A DNA stretch of 64,000 nt from Actinomyces sp. (GTDB lineage: Bacteria > Actinomycetota > Actinomycetes > Actinomycetales > Actinomycetaceae). The stretch lies in contig NZ_JAUNHI010000002.1 of assembly GCF_030524025.1 (NCBI RefSeq), positions 59,567-123,566 on the forward strand. The letters run 5' to 3'. Each line of letters starts with the position of its first letter. Position 1 is the first letter of the stretch. The position numbers were made by a program, and so were the translations under genes. Below, piece after piece: positions 1-11,599 of this stretch. The notes under the pieces were generated by a model. It saw nothing but the letters and a program-made list of their open reading frames with translations. It searched no databases and was not told the DNA's origin.

Positions 1-954
1 GCGGCCGCCCGCGCCTCCCGCCGCACCGGTGCCGGGCCCGAGGACGGTCACCGTCCCGCGCAGGCCGCCCTCGGCGGTGGCCCGTGTCAGGGGAACGTGC
101 CCGGCCGCGGGGTCGACGGCGTAGCCCGCCGCGTTGGTCGCCTCGAGGGCGTCCTCCAGGGCACGCGCCGCCTCGCGCAGTGGCAGGGTCGTCCAGCGGG
201 CGAGGTCGGCGGCGGTGACCGGACCATGGCTCGTGGCGTAGCGCCGGGCGATCTCCGCCAGCGCCGGACGGTGGGAGTCGGTGTCGTGCGCGCCCCCACC
301 GGCTCCCCCCGGGCCGGTGTCCGCATCCGGCAGGCCGCGGGCATCGACAACGAGGTGCTCGTTGCCGCGCTTGGGCCCTTGGACGAGCACGCCCTCGAGC
401 TGGAGACGCACGAGGAGGTGGCGGCGCCGGTAGGTCGAGACGTCCTCGCCCTTGAAGGGCTCCATGAGGCCTGCCCTCTCCCAGGCCTCGAGGAGGGCCG
501 CCCGGGCAATGCCACCGCCCGCCACCGCTGCCAGGGCGACGTCGGCGGCGCGTTCCAGCATCCGGTCATCCATGCCGAACTGCTCCTGCGACTGCCTGAC
601 CCACGTGCGCATCCGGTGCCTGAGGGCCACACGCAGCCAGTGGTGGTCCTCGGCGGTCGTGATATGGACGGTGCCGCGCATCGGCCAGGAGCGCACGAGG
701 AGGCCGGCCTCAAAGGCCTGTTCGACCTCGGCGCGGGTGGCCGAGCCGACCCGGCAGACCAGGGCGTGGGGAACCGCCGAGGGCTGCTGCCCCTGGATGG
801 CCAGCTGACGGCGCACCGCCTCGGCCGGGGTGGGGGCCGTCGTGCCCGGGACCAGGCCCTGGGCGACGATCCGCAGGAGGGACAGCTCGCGGGGGGCGTG
901 GACGGGGCGGGCCGCCGCGGCGGCGCGGGCCGAGGCGTAGGCGGTCGAGGGCAT
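1..954 (-). CDS. Winged-helix DNA-binding domain protein (AlkZ-like, 3' end missing)
   Basis: The minus strand is open from an ATG at 954 to the window edge (318 codons). I translated it by hand, because the longest ORFs here are shadows in other frames. The stretch RSWPMRGTVHITTAEDHHWL and the following basic segment are typical of the winged-helix family HTH_42, which includes the DNA glycosylases AlkZ and YcaQ. Those enzymes excise alkylated bases or unhook interstrand crosslinks, but many relatives have no assigned function. The C-terminal part, where catalytic residues could be checked, lies outside the window. It reads in the same direction as nucS, with about 65 bp between the two genes, so a shared transcript with a repair role is possible but inferred. 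Confidence 0.72.
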   Translation of the reverse strand, partial: MPSTAYASARAAAAARPVHAPRELSLLRIVAQGLVPGTTAPTPAEAVRRQLAIQGQQPSAVPHALVCRVGSATRAEVEQAFEAGLLVRSWPMRGTVHITTAEDHHWLRVALRHRMRTWVRQSQEQFGMDDRMLERAADVALAAVAGGGIARAALLEAWERAGLMEPFKGEDVSTYRRRHLLVRLQLEGVLVQGPKRGNEHLVVDARGLPDADTGPGGAGGGAHDTDSHRPALAEIARRYATSHGPVTAADLARWTTLPLREAARALEDALEATNAAGYAVDPAAGHVPLTRATAEGGLRGTVTVLGPGTGAAGGAGGR

Positions 955-1018
955 CGGTGTCCTTACTGGTGGGGCGGGGCCGGGTCTGGTGGGGCGGGGC
1001 CGGGCGCGGCCTGAGGGC

Positions 1019-1714
1019 TCAGAACAGGCGGGAGCCCGGGTCGTCCATGCCGCGCATGGCGTCATAGTCGAGCACGACGCAGCGGATGCCGCGGTCCTCG
1101 GCCAGGACGCGGGCCTGCGGTTTGATCTGCTGGGCGGCGAAGACGCCCTGCACCGGGGACAGGAGCGGGTCCCGGTTGAGCATGTCGAGGTAGCGCGTCA
1201 GCTGCTCGACGCCGTCGATCCCGCCCACCCGCTTGACCTCGACCGCGACGGCCGCCCCCTGGGGGTCCCTGGCCAGGATGTCCACCGGCCCGATCGGGGT
1301 GGGGTGCTCCCGCCGGACCAGGCGGTAGCCGGGTCCCAGGACCTCGATCTGCTCGGCGAGCAGCTCCTGGAGGTGGGCCTCGACGCCGTCCTTGGTCAGG
1401 CCGGGGTCGGCGCCCAGGTCGACCGAGGAGTCCGAGACGACCTCGAAGAGCCTGATGACAAGGCGGTCCTCGGTCTTGGCCGCGCGGACCTCCCACAGGG
1501 CTACGACCCCGGCCTCGCGGGCGTCGTGGTCGGGCTCGAGCTCGGCCAGACGGGCCGGTGGACTCATCCAGTTGAGTGGCTTGTAGGAGCCGCCGTCGGA
1601 GTGGACGAGCACCGACCCGTCGGCCTTGACCATGATGAGGCGGGTGGCCCGAGGCAGGTGGGCGTCCAGACGGCCCGAGTAGTCCACGGAGCAGGAGGCG
1701 ATGACGACGCGCAT
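1019..1714 (-). CDS. nucS: NucS/EndoMS mismatch-specific endonuclease
   Basis: This 231-residue protein has the size and motifs of NucS, the endonuclease that replaces MutS/MutL mismatch repair in most actinobacteria and cuts both strands at mismatches. Its C-terminal nuclease half shows a PD-(D/E)XK-like core: the Asp of PVDILARD, then Glu and Lys of [17 protein letters not shown]. The N-terminal half ([20 protein letters not shown]) is the conserved DNA-binding and dimer domain. The extreme C-terminus ends SRLF, like the short tail through which NucS contacts the sliding clamp. Its position downstream of the ATP synthase operon and a DUF2550 gene is conserved in other actinobacteria, including mycobacteria. 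Start is ATG; identification is secure. Confidence 0.93.
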   Translation of the reverse strand: MRVVIASCSVDYSGRLDAHLPRATRLIMVKADGSVLVHSDGGSYKPLNWMSPPARLAELEPDHDAREAGVVALWEVRAAKTEDRLVIRLFEVVSDSSVDLGADPGLTKDGVEAHLQELLAEQIEVLGPGYRLVRREHPTPIGPVDILARDPQGAAVAVEVKRVGGIDGVEQLTRYLDMLNRDPLLSPVQGVFAAQQIKPQARVLAEDRGIRCVVLDYDAMRGMDDPGSRLF

Positions 1715-1875
1715 TCGTGCAGCCTACCGGCCCCGGTCGTGCCCTTCCTGTCGCGCCGGAACCCGGACCCTCGCTCCGGGCGCATCGGCGTCATTCCGGC
1801 GGAGGATGCCTGCGCCGTCGTCAACCATCCATCCGGCCCATGCCGCACCGGCGCCCCATGGGCCATGATGGTTCC

Positions 1876-3477
1876 ATGCAGCGCACTGGCCCGATGTCCC
1901 CCGACCCGGCTCCCGAGCCCACCGACACCGGATCCTCCCCCACGGCGCCGAGCAACGGGGCGGGGGCGGCGCCGTGGACAACGCCGGACGGTGGCACCGC
2001 CGACCGCCTGGCGCAGGAGGTCGCCGAGGCGGCACGGCTACGCGCCGAGGCCGGCGCGGCGCAGCGCGAGCGCCTCATGTACTCCTGGCGCCTGCCGATG
2101 CGGCGGGGACCCTACCTGACCGGGACGGCCGGTCCCCGCCGCATGGGTGGGCTCGACGCGGCCCGCGGACTGGCCCTCGTGGGCATGATGGCCGTGCACA
2201 TGGCGCCGGCGGCCTGCGGGCTGACCTCGCTGCCGGGGATCCTCCACCAGGCGCACGGCCGGGCCTCCATCCTGTTCGCCGTCATCGCCGGCTTCTCCCT
2301 GGGCATCATCTCCGGGGGGCGCGAGCCCCACGGCGGTGACCGGCTCGTGCGCACCCGCCTGCGGCTGCTCGTGCGCTCGGCGATGCTCCTGGTCCTGGCG
2401 GGCCTCGTGTCCGTCTTGGGGACACCGGTCTCGATCATCCTCGGCTTCTACGCCGCCTGGCTCGCGCTGGCGCTGCCCTTCCTCCGATGGTCCCCGCGCC
2501 GCCTGTTCATCCTGGCAGCCGTCACCGCGCTGCTCGGTCAGGCGGTGGTCATCGCCCTGCCCATCGTGCTGACGGCCCTGGGCATGAGCCCTTACCCGGT
2601 CATGGTCGACGGCAACGCCGCGATGGTCGACTTCTTCATCATCGGAACCTATCCGGGCGCGGTGTGGATGGCCTTCATCTTCCTGGGACTGGGCCTGTCC
2701 CGCCTGGACTGGAGCCGGGCGCGCAACCTGTGGCGGCTCGTGGCGGTCGGCGCACTGTGCGCCGTGCTGGGCTACGCGGGGGGATGGGCCGCCAGCCAGA
2801 CCAACCCCAACGCCCTGCCCGACCCCTACCACCTCGTCTCCCCCGCCGACCCCCTCGTGTGCAGCGGGGTGACCTGGTCCCAGACCCCCTCGAGCAGCGC
2901 CACGGGCCCCGTCCTGCCCGATGCCGTGGCCTCGTCCCTGGCCACGCCGTCGGACTCGCCGTCCGCAGCGTCGTCCCTGCCGCCGTCCTCCATTCCCTCG
3001 CCCTCCGCCCCGTCGTCGGAGGCGACGGGCTCGGAGCTGGAGTCCTGGGGGTCCGAGAGCTCCCGGACCTCCGGGGAGGTCGGGAAGGACGAGCCCAGGG
3101 TGGTCGAGAGCCTGGCCACGATCCTGCCCTCGCTGTCGACGGCGGCGCCGCACTCGGGCACGCCCTTCGAGGCGCTGGGATCGGCGGGGGTGGCGATGGC
3201 CGTCATCGGGCTGTTCCAGCTCATCTCCCGCCGGCTGCGCTACGCCCTGGCCCCGCTGGCCGCCCTGGGCTCGATGTCCCTGACGGTGTACTGCACGCAC
3301 CTCGCGGCGATCTGGCTGGCGCGGGGCGTCGACTATCAGGCGTCGACGACGTTCTTCCTGTCGGTCACCGCGATTCTGACCGCCTTCGCGATGCTCTGGC
3401 TCATCGTCTTCGCCCGCGGCCCCCTCGAGCACCTCGTGCACGTCGTGTCCGTGCGCGCCACCCGGGCCAAGGACTGA
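1876..3477 (+). CDS. Multispanning membrane protein, heparan-alpha-glucosaminide N-acetyltransferase-like
   Basis: A 534-residue product from the ATG at 1876; 1894 and 2077 are other possible starts and none has a strong ribosome-binding site. An N-terminal segment of about 85 charged, proline- and alanine-rich residues is followed by GLDAARGLALVGMMAVHM (residues 92-109), the signature first membrane helix of the HGSNAT_cat/DUF1624 acyltransferase-like family, in which the His is important. Several more hydrophobic helices follow. Residues of roughly 330-420 form a Ser/Pro-rich loop, probably extracytoplasmic, and the C-terminus has further helices ending GPLEHLVHVVSVRATRAKD. It may acylate a cell-envelope glycan, but the substrate is unknown. 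It is divergent from nucS and convergent with the DUF2550 gene, with a module repeat between the two stops. Confidence 0.7.
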   Translation: MQRTGPMSPDPAPEPTDTGSSPTAPSNGAGAAPWTTPDGGTADRLAQEVAEAARLRAEAGAAQRERLMYSWRLPMRRGPYLTGTAGPRRMGGLDAARGLALVGMMAVHMAPAACGLTSLPGILHQAHGRASILFAVIAGFSLGIISGGREPHGGDRLVRTRLRLLVRSAMLLVLAGLVSVLGTPVSIILGFYAAWLALALPFLRWSPRRLFILAAVTALLGQAVVIALPIVLTALGMSPYPVMVDGNAAMVDFFIIGTYPGAVWMAFIFLGLGLSRLDWSRARNLWRLVAVGALCAVLGYAGGWAASQTNPNALPDPYHLVSPADPLVCSGVTWSQTPSSSATGPVLPDAVASSLATPSDSPSAASSLPPSSIPSPSAPSSEATGSELESWGSESSRTSGEVGKDEPRVVESLATILPSLSTAAPHSGTPFEALGSAGVAMAVIGLFQLISRRLRYALAPLAALGSMSLTVYCTHLAAIWLARGVDYQASTTFFLSVTAILTAFAMLWLIVFARGPLEHLVHVVSVRATRAKD

Positions 3478-3491
3478 TCCCCCCTCTCCCT

Positions 3492-3554
3492 CGAGATCGG
3501 GACATATGGCACCTCATATCTACCGATCTCGAGGTGTCACAAGTCCCGATCTCG
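3492..3554. repeat. Dispersed 23-bp module array, copy A (one forward, two reverse units)
   Basis: Between two convergent stop codons (3477 and 3568) lie one forward unit (3492-3514), a shortened reverse unit (about 3515-3531) and one reverse unit (3532-3554). The outer 12-bp arms CGAGATCGGGAC and GTCCCGATCTCG are perfect inverted repeats, so the array can fold into a long imperfect hairpin. Related arrays occur near 16.4, 24.1, 51.0 and 53.3 kb. A bidirectional terminator role would fit this location but is inferred. Confidence 0.8.
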
Positions 3555-3567
3555 GCGGGAGGGAGGG

Positions 3568-3975
3568 TTAGAAGAGGGTCGGTTGGGTGGGGGCGGCGGA
3601 CTCGAGCCAGGCGACAAGGGCCGAGTGGGAGTCCTCGTGCATGGCCAGCCACACGACGCCGTCACTGTACCGGCACTCGACGTCGACCACGGTCCCGTCC
3701 CGCCCACGGCGCCGGACCCGCCCCAGCTCGATCTCGGCGCGCCGGATCCGGTAGCGCGGACGCAGCCCCAGGGAGACCAGCCGCACCCACTCGAGGGAGT
3801 CGTTGCCGAAGGTCGCAATACCGCTGGTCCAACGGCGCCTGCCGGGCAGGCGCCGGGCGCACTCGAAGGAGCCGACCCTGCCTGCCAGGTAGCGCACGCG
3901 CGCCAGGAAGGCGACCGCCAGGACGACAACGAGGGACACCAGGACCATGACCGTCCAGACCCCCGAGCCACCCAT
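3568..3975 (-). CDS. DUF2550 family membrane-anchored protein
   Basis: A 135-residue protein with one N-terminal membrane helix (VMVLVSLVVVLAVAFLARV) and a soluble domain of about 100 residues with the pattern FECARR...RRWTSGIATFG...LEWVRLVSLGLRPRYRIRRAEIELG, characteristic of DUF2550. Its ATG lies 2 nt beyond the atpC stop, so it is probably the last cistron of the ATP synthase transcript. The same order, atpC then DUF2550 gene, is known from mycobacteria. No biochemical function is known to me for the family. The downstream repeat array at 3492-3554 may end the transcript. Confidence 0.85.
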   Translation of the reverse strand: MGGSGVWTVMVLVSLVVVLAVAFLARVRYLAGRVGSFECARRLPGRRRWTSGIATFGNDSLEWVRLVSLGLRPRYRIRRAEIELGRVRRRGRDGTVVDVECRYSDGVVWLAMHEDSHSALVAWLESAAPTQPTLF

Positions 3976-3977
3976 GG

Positions 3978-4319
3978 TCAGTCCCGCGCCGTCATTCCGG
4001 GCAGCTCGACGGCCTCGGCCAGAACGTCGCTGACCTCACCGGTGCCGTCCGCCGCATCGCCCCCGGCGACGTCGGCGGCCACGGTCACCACGTCATGGTC
4101 GACCGAACAGAAGCCCCCGGCCACCGGCACGGACACCTCCTGGCCCTCGGTCGCCACAATGCGCACCCGCCCCCGGCCCAGGATCGCCAGGATCGGCTGG
4201 CGTCCGGGCAGGACGCCGAGCTCGCCGTCGACCAGCGGCACGGAGACCCGCAGAGCGTCACCGGACCACGCCTCCCCGCCGAAGCGGGAGACGACCTCGA
4301 CCCTCAGCGCGCCGGCCAT
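3978..4319 (-). CDS. atpC: ATP synthase F1 subunit epsilon
   Basis: A 113-residue protein starting at the ATG at 4319 (MAGALRVEVVSRFG), 1 nt beyond the atpD stop, so coupled to beta translation. The N-terminal beta-sandwich is recognisable by VPLVDGELGVLPGRQPILAILGRG and the following GGFCSVDHDVVTVAADVA. Epsilon sits on the central stalk of F1 and tunes ATP hydrolysis. After the beta-sandwich only about 30 residues remain, so the C-terminal helical hairpin is short, as in other actinobacterial epsilon subunits. A longer reading from 4535 runs into atpD and is rejected. Confidence 0.95.
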   Translation of the reverse strand: MAGALRVEVVSRFGGEAWSGDALRVSVPLVDGELGVLPGRQPILAILGRGRVRIVATEGQEVSVPVAGGFCSVDHDVVTVAADVAGGDAADGTGEVSDVLAEAVELPGMTARD

Positions 4320-4320
4320 G

Positions 4321-5838
<1,518 letters not shown>

Positions 5839-6783
5839 CTACTGCGAGCCCAGCGCGTCGGCGCCCGAGACGATCTCGGTGATCTCCTGGGTGATGTCGC
5901 CCTGACGCGCGGCGTTGGCCAGGCGGGTGTACGTGGTGATGAGGTCCTCGGCGTTGTCGGTGGCCGTGTGCATCGCCTGCTGGCGGCTGGCCAGCTCGGA
6001 GGCGGCCGCCTGGAGCAGGGCGTTGCGGATCCTGGAGCGCACGTAGCGGGTGAGCAGCGCGTCGAGGACGGCGTCGGCGTCGGGCTCGAACTCGTAGACC
6101 GGCTGGGCGGCCGCCTTGTCGATGCCCGCACGCAGCTGGTCGGCGGCGATGTCGTCGCGGACGAGCTCTCCGGGGCCCTCGACGTCGACGACTGTCAGCG
6201 GCAGCATCCTGCGGACCTCCGGGACCTGGGAGACCATGGAGACGTAGCGGGTGAACACGACGTGCACCTCCGCCACGCCCCCGGCGGAGGCCGGGGCGAG
6301 GAAGAACTCGAGGAGGGTGGCCGCCACGGCCTCGATCGAGGCGTCGGTGGGACGGTCGGACTCCCCGGTCCAGGAGAACTCCACGGGCCGGCCCCGGAAG
6401 GCGAAGTACGTGGCTGCGCGTCGTCCGAAGGTGAAGATGACCGGGTCCTTGCCCTCCTCGACGAGCTGGTCGAGGAGCTTCTCGGACTCGCGCAGGATCG
6501 TGGCCGAGTAGGCACCGGCCATGCCGCGGTCCGAGGTGACGATGAGGACCGCGACGCGGGCGGTGTCGCGGCGCTCGCGGGTCACCGGGTGGTCGAGGTG
6601 GCCGTAGGTGCCCACGGCGGCGACCGCCTGGCTCAGGGCGTGGTCGTAGGGGCCCGCCCCCTGCGCGTGGCGGCGCGCGGCACCGATCCGGGAGGAGGCG
6701 ATCAGCTCCATCGCCTTGAAGACCTTCTGGAGGGTCTGGGTGGACCGGATGCGCTGCTTGTAGACGCGCTGGTTGCCTGCCAC
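5839..6783 (-). CDS. atpG: ATP synthase F1 subunit gamma
   Basis: A 314-residue protein that forms the central rotating shaft of F1. The N-terminal helix QRVYKQRIRSTQTLQKVFKAM and the C-terminal SRQQAMHTATDNAEDLI helix are the conserved coiled-coil arms; VLIVTSDRGMAGAYSATIL lies in the Rossmann-like middle. The start is GTG at 6783, one nucleotide past the atpA stop, which implies translational coupling. It is slightly longer than the E. coli subunit (287 residues), with an insertion in the middle domain, as is common in actinobacteria. Confidence 0.97.
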   Translation of the reverse strand: MAGNQRVYKQRIRSTQTLQKVFKAMELIASSRIGAARRHAQGAGPYDHALSQAVAAVGTYGHLDHPVTRERRDTARVAVLIVTSDRGMAGAYSATILRESEKLLDQLVEEGKDPVIFTFGRRAATYFAFRGRPVEFSWTGESDRPTDASIEAVAATLLEFFLAPASAGGVAEVHVVFTRYVSMVSQVPEVRRMLPLTVVDVEGPGELVRDDIAADQLRAGIDKAAAQPVYEFEPDADAVLDALLTRYVRSRIRNALLQAAASELASRQQAMHTATDNAEDLITTYTRLANAARQGDITQEITEIVSGADALGSQ

Positions 6784-6784
6784 G

Positions 6785-8416
<1,632 letters not shown>

Positions 8417-8492
8417 CTGTCGTCTCCTTCGCTTGTGTGTGGCGGGCCCTGCCTGCTGGCTCCCGCCGCGGTGGGGTGGGTCGTGGGGCGGG

Positions 8493-9308
8493 CTATCCCG
8501 CCAGGGCGCTGCGTACCGCGTCGAGACGGTGGCGCACCGTGGAATCGATGACCTGGTCCTGGACGACGACCCTCAGGCCGCCGATGACCTGCGGGTCGAG
8601 CTCGGCGTTGATCTCGACATCCGTGCCCAGGCGGGCGACGAGCACCGCGCGCAGGCGGGCGAGCTGGACGTCGGACAGGGGGACGGCCGACACGACGTCG
8701 GCCACGACGCGGCCCTGGAGCCGTGCCGCCAGCTCGGCGACCCGGCGCAGGTTGCGCGGGACGCCCCCCTCGGTGCGGTGGCGCACGCACCACACCACCA
8801 GGCTCATCGTCGAGGAGGTCAGGTGCGGGCCGAAGACCCGCTGGGCGAGGAGCACCCTGTCCCGGCCGCGGGAGCGCCGCGAGGGCTCGAGCGCCCTGCG
8901 CAGCTCGCGGTCCCGCTCGACCGCAGCGCTCACCCCGAAGATCTCCTGCTCGACCTGCTCGAGGGTGCCGGCCGAGCGCGCCCCGGTGAGGATGGCCTCG
9001 ATGCCCAGGTCGTGGAGGGCCGTGATGAGGTCGACCGGCGCCGACCAGCGTCCCCGCACCAGCGCCTGGAGCAGCTCGACCACCCGGTCGTCGACACGGC
9101 CGTCGAAGAGGCGGTGCGCGAGCTCGGCCTTGTCCTGGCCGTCGCGGCCGGGGTCGGTCAACGGCCCGCTCAGGGCGCCGACGGCGATCTGGTGGGCCAC
9201 GGCGAGGATCTGCTCGCCGAGGTCGAGGCCCTGGGCGCCGGCCAGACCGAGGACCGGTTCCCAGGCGCTGGCCGCGGCGGCGCGGCTGGCGGCGGATCCG
9301 GTGCTCAC
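8493..9308 (-). CDS. atpH: ATP synthase F1 subunit delta
   Basis: A 271-residue peripheral-stalk subunit that links F1 to the b subunit. The C-terminal OSCP domain is recognisable by [23 protein letters not shown] and by [31 protein letters not shown]. The N-terminal domain is longer than in E. coli delta (177 residues), as is usual in actinobacteria. The start is GTG at 9308, overlapping the atpF stop by 4 nt (GTGA), so it is translationally coupled. Confidence 0.95.
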   Translation of the reverse strand: MSTGSAASRAAAASAWEPVLGLAGAQGLDLGEQILAVAHQIAVGALSGPLTDPGRDGQDKAELAHRLFDGRVDDRVVELLQALVRGRWSAPVDLITALHDLGIEAILTGARSAGTLEQVEQEIFGVSAAVERDRELRRALEPSRRSRGRDRVLLAQRVFGPHLTSSTMSLVVWCVRHRTEGGVPRNLRRVAELAARLQGRVVADVVSAVPLSDVQLARLRAVLVARLGTDVEINAELDPQVIGGLRVVVQDQVIDSTVRHRLDAVRSALAG

Positions 9309-9889
9309 CCGCGCCCCCGCTCGGCGCTCGTCGCCACCGCATCGGCCGGCGCCTGCTCGAGCTCGTCGAGGAACCTGTCGATGACGGAGCTGGACAGCTC
9401 GGTGTCGGTCAGCTGGGCGCCGATGATCCTCTCGGCCAGGTCGCTGGCCAGCAGACCGACGTCGGCACGCAGAGAGATCTGCGCGGCCTGCTTGTCGGCG
9501 CGTATCTGACGCTCGGCCGCCTCCATGGCGCGGGCGGCCTCACCCGAGGCGGCCTCGCGCGCCTCGGCGAGGATCGCCTTGGCCTCGGCCTGCGCGTTCT
9601 CGCGGATCCTGGCCGCCTCGTGGCGGGCGTCCTCGACGAGCCGAGCGGCCTTGAGCTCGGCATCCTTCTGGTCCCCCTTGGCCTTGTCGGCCAGGGCCAG
9701 GCCCTCCTCGATCCTCCGGGTGCGCTCATCGAGCACGGCGTTGAAACGCGGCAGGGCGTACTTGATGAGGACGACGGCGATGATGACGAAGCAGACCGTG
9801 CCCCACACGAGGTCGGCCAGCTGCGGGATGAACAGGAAGATGCCCTCCGGCGTCGAGGCGGCGGGCATCACCGCGGTGCCCACGGACAT
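9305..9889 (-). CDS. atpF: ATP synthase Fo subunit b
   Basis: A 194-residue protein from the ATG at 9889 (MSVGTAVMPAASTPEG). One membrane helix (LVWGTVCFVIIAVVLIKYAL) is followed by a long amphipathic coiled coil rich in Ala, Glu and Arg, the peripheral stalk dimer. The C-terminus (LLASDLAERIIG) contacts delta. It lies 11 nt downstream of atpE and overlaps atpH by 4 nt. A much longer open frame running up to 11122 reads through atpE and atpB in the wrong frame and is not real. Confidence 0.95.
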   Translation of the reverse strand: MSVGTAVMPAASTPEGIFLFIPQLADLVWGTVCFVIIAVVLIKYALPRFNAVLDERTRRIEEGLALADKAKGDQKDAELKAARLVEDARHEAARIRENAQAEAKAILAEAREAASGEAARAMEAAERQIRADKQAAQISLRADVGLLASDLAERIIGAQLTDTELSSSVIDRFLDELEQAPADAVATSAERGRG

Positions 9890-9900
9890 GGGAGCCGTCC

Positions 9901-10197
<297 letters not shown>

Positions 10198-11031
10198 TCA
10201 GTGCATGTGCATCGAGGAGTCGATGTAGACGGCGGTGAGCAGGGCGAAGATGTAGGCCTGGAGGGCGGCGACGAAGGCCTCGAAAAGGACGAAGGCCAGT
10301 CCCGCGGCGAGGGTGACGACCCCGATGGCCTTGAACTGGGCGGAGGCGTAGAAGAACAGCGCGTTGGTGGCCACGAAGCACAGGACGAGCAGGAGGTGCC
10401 CGGAAATCATGTTGGCCATGAGTCGGATGGTCAGGGTCAGGGGGCGCAGGACGAAGGTCGACAGCAGCTCGATGGGGATGATGAGGGGGTAGAGGAAGCC
10501 GGGCACTCCGGCCGGGATGAGGCTGCCCCTGACGAAGCGCAGGGGGCCGTGGGCCCGCACCCCGGCGTAGACGAAGGCGACGTAGGCCACGGCGGCGAAG
10601 ACCAGCGGCATGCCCACGACACCGGTCGAGGCGATCTGGAGGCCCGGGATGATCCCGGAGATGTTGAGGAAGAAGACGCCCAGGAAGATGGTGGTCAGGA
10701 TCGGGGCGAACCGGCGGCCGTGGACGGGTCCCAGGATCTCCTCGGCGATGTTGGTGCGCACGAAGTCGAGGATCATCTCCAGGGCGTTCTGGAACCGCCC
10801 GGGGACCAGGCGCGCCCGAGCGGCTCCGATCCCGAAGACGACGACGAGTACCACGGTCATGATGATGCGCACCATCATGACGCGATTGATCTCGAAGGGG
10901 CTGCCCAGCAAGGCGAAGGCGGGCGGGAAGAAGTCGTCGATGGACGGCGGGTGGAATCCCCCCTCGGAGGACTCCGACGACGCCGGGAGCAGGGCCGACA
11001 GGCGTGCCGCCAGGGACGCGCTCGTGATCAC
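10198..11031 (-). CDS. atpB: ATP synthase Fo subunit a
   Basis: A 277-residue membrane protein that forms the proton half-channels facing the c-ring. The essential Arg lies in LRPLTLTIRLMANMISGHLL, and the C-terminal helix AFVAALQAYIFALLTAVYI matches the family. The start is a GTG at 11031 with AAGGAG six nucleotides upstream; an ATG at 11103 would add an unrelated Cys/Ser-rich peptide and is rejected. The upstream spacer holds a 9-bp tandem repeat (11058-11084). Confidence 0.95.
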   Translation of the reverse strand: MITSASLAARLSALLPASSESSEGGFHPPSIDDFFPPAFALLGSPFEINRVMMVRIIMTVVLVVVFGIGAARARLVPGRFQNALEMILDFVRTNIAEEILGPVHGRRFAPILTTIFLGVFFLNISGIIPGLQIASTGVVGMPLVFAAVAYVAFVYAGVRAHGPLRFVRGSLIPAGVPGFLYPLIIPIELLSTFVLRPLTLTIRLMANMISGHLLLVLCFVATNALFFYASAQFKAIGVVTLAAGLAFVLFEAFVAALQAYIFALLTAVYIDSSMHMH

Positions 11032-11057
11032 CGGATCTCCTTCGGATGAGGAACGAC

Positions 11058-11084
11058 ATGGACAGGATGGACAGGACGGACAGG
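11058..11084. repeat. Three tandem 9-bp units upstream of atpB
   Basis: ATGGACAGG, ATGGACAGG and ACGGACAGG follow one another just upstream of the atpB ribosome-binding site. Similar 9-bp tandem triplets occur at about 30440-30475 and 62339-62365. I see no coding role for this one. Confidence 0.7.
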
Positions 11085-11170
11085 ACAATAGTGCCCAGGA
11101 CAACGGGGCCGGTCGCGGGCACCCGGCACAGGCGCCCAGCCTAGCGCACAGGATGTGTCACGGTGGTTTC

Positions 11171-11599
11171 TCAGGTCTCCTCCGAACCGCCGGAGGGCTC
11201 GATGGTCAGGGCCCGGCCGCGTGCCAGGACGAGGATCTCGGTGATAGTGACGGGGATGAGGACCAGGGCGAGGGTCGCGAGGAACCAGCCCGGGCTGAGG
11301 CTGTCCTTGCGCGGGCCCGCCAGGAGGACGACCCCGACCATGGTGATGATCTTGCCGAGGAAGGACAGCATGACCCCGCCGGAGGCGATGAGCGGGTGGC
11401 GTTCCCAGGGGTAGGCCAGGGCGGCGACGGTGATGGCGGTGATGAGGGTTCCGGCGCCGGTGCCCCACCGGGCGCCGCTGAGGGCCGGACCCCCGGCCAG
11501 CACCCCGGCGGCCAGACCGGCCAGGACCGTGACGGCGCCGACGACGGCGACGCGGGCGGCGGCGCGCCGGAAGACGGCGGCGTGAGTCTCGTGGTTCAT
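11171..11599 (-). CDS. AtpI-like small membrane protein
   Basis: A 142-residue protein with four predicted membrane helices (AVVGAVTVLAGLAAGVLAGG, GTGAGTLITAITVAALAYP, LSFLGKIITMVGVVLLAG and WFLATLALVLIPVTITEIL). It overlaps the wecA stop by 4 nt (ATGA) and precedes atpB. This is the place of AtpI-type proteins, which are thought to help assemble the c-ring or import ions. Sequence similarity to E. coli AtpI is not obvious, so the call rests on topology, size and position. The Lys in the third helix region is notable for a membrane segment. Confidence 0.75.
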   Translation of the reverse strand: MNHETHAAVFRRAAARVAVVGAVTVLAGLAAGVLAGGPALSGARWGTGAGTLITAITVAALAYPWERHPLIASGGVMLSFLGKIITMVGVVLLAGPRKDSLSPGWFLATLALVLIPVTITEILVLARGRALTIEPSGGSEET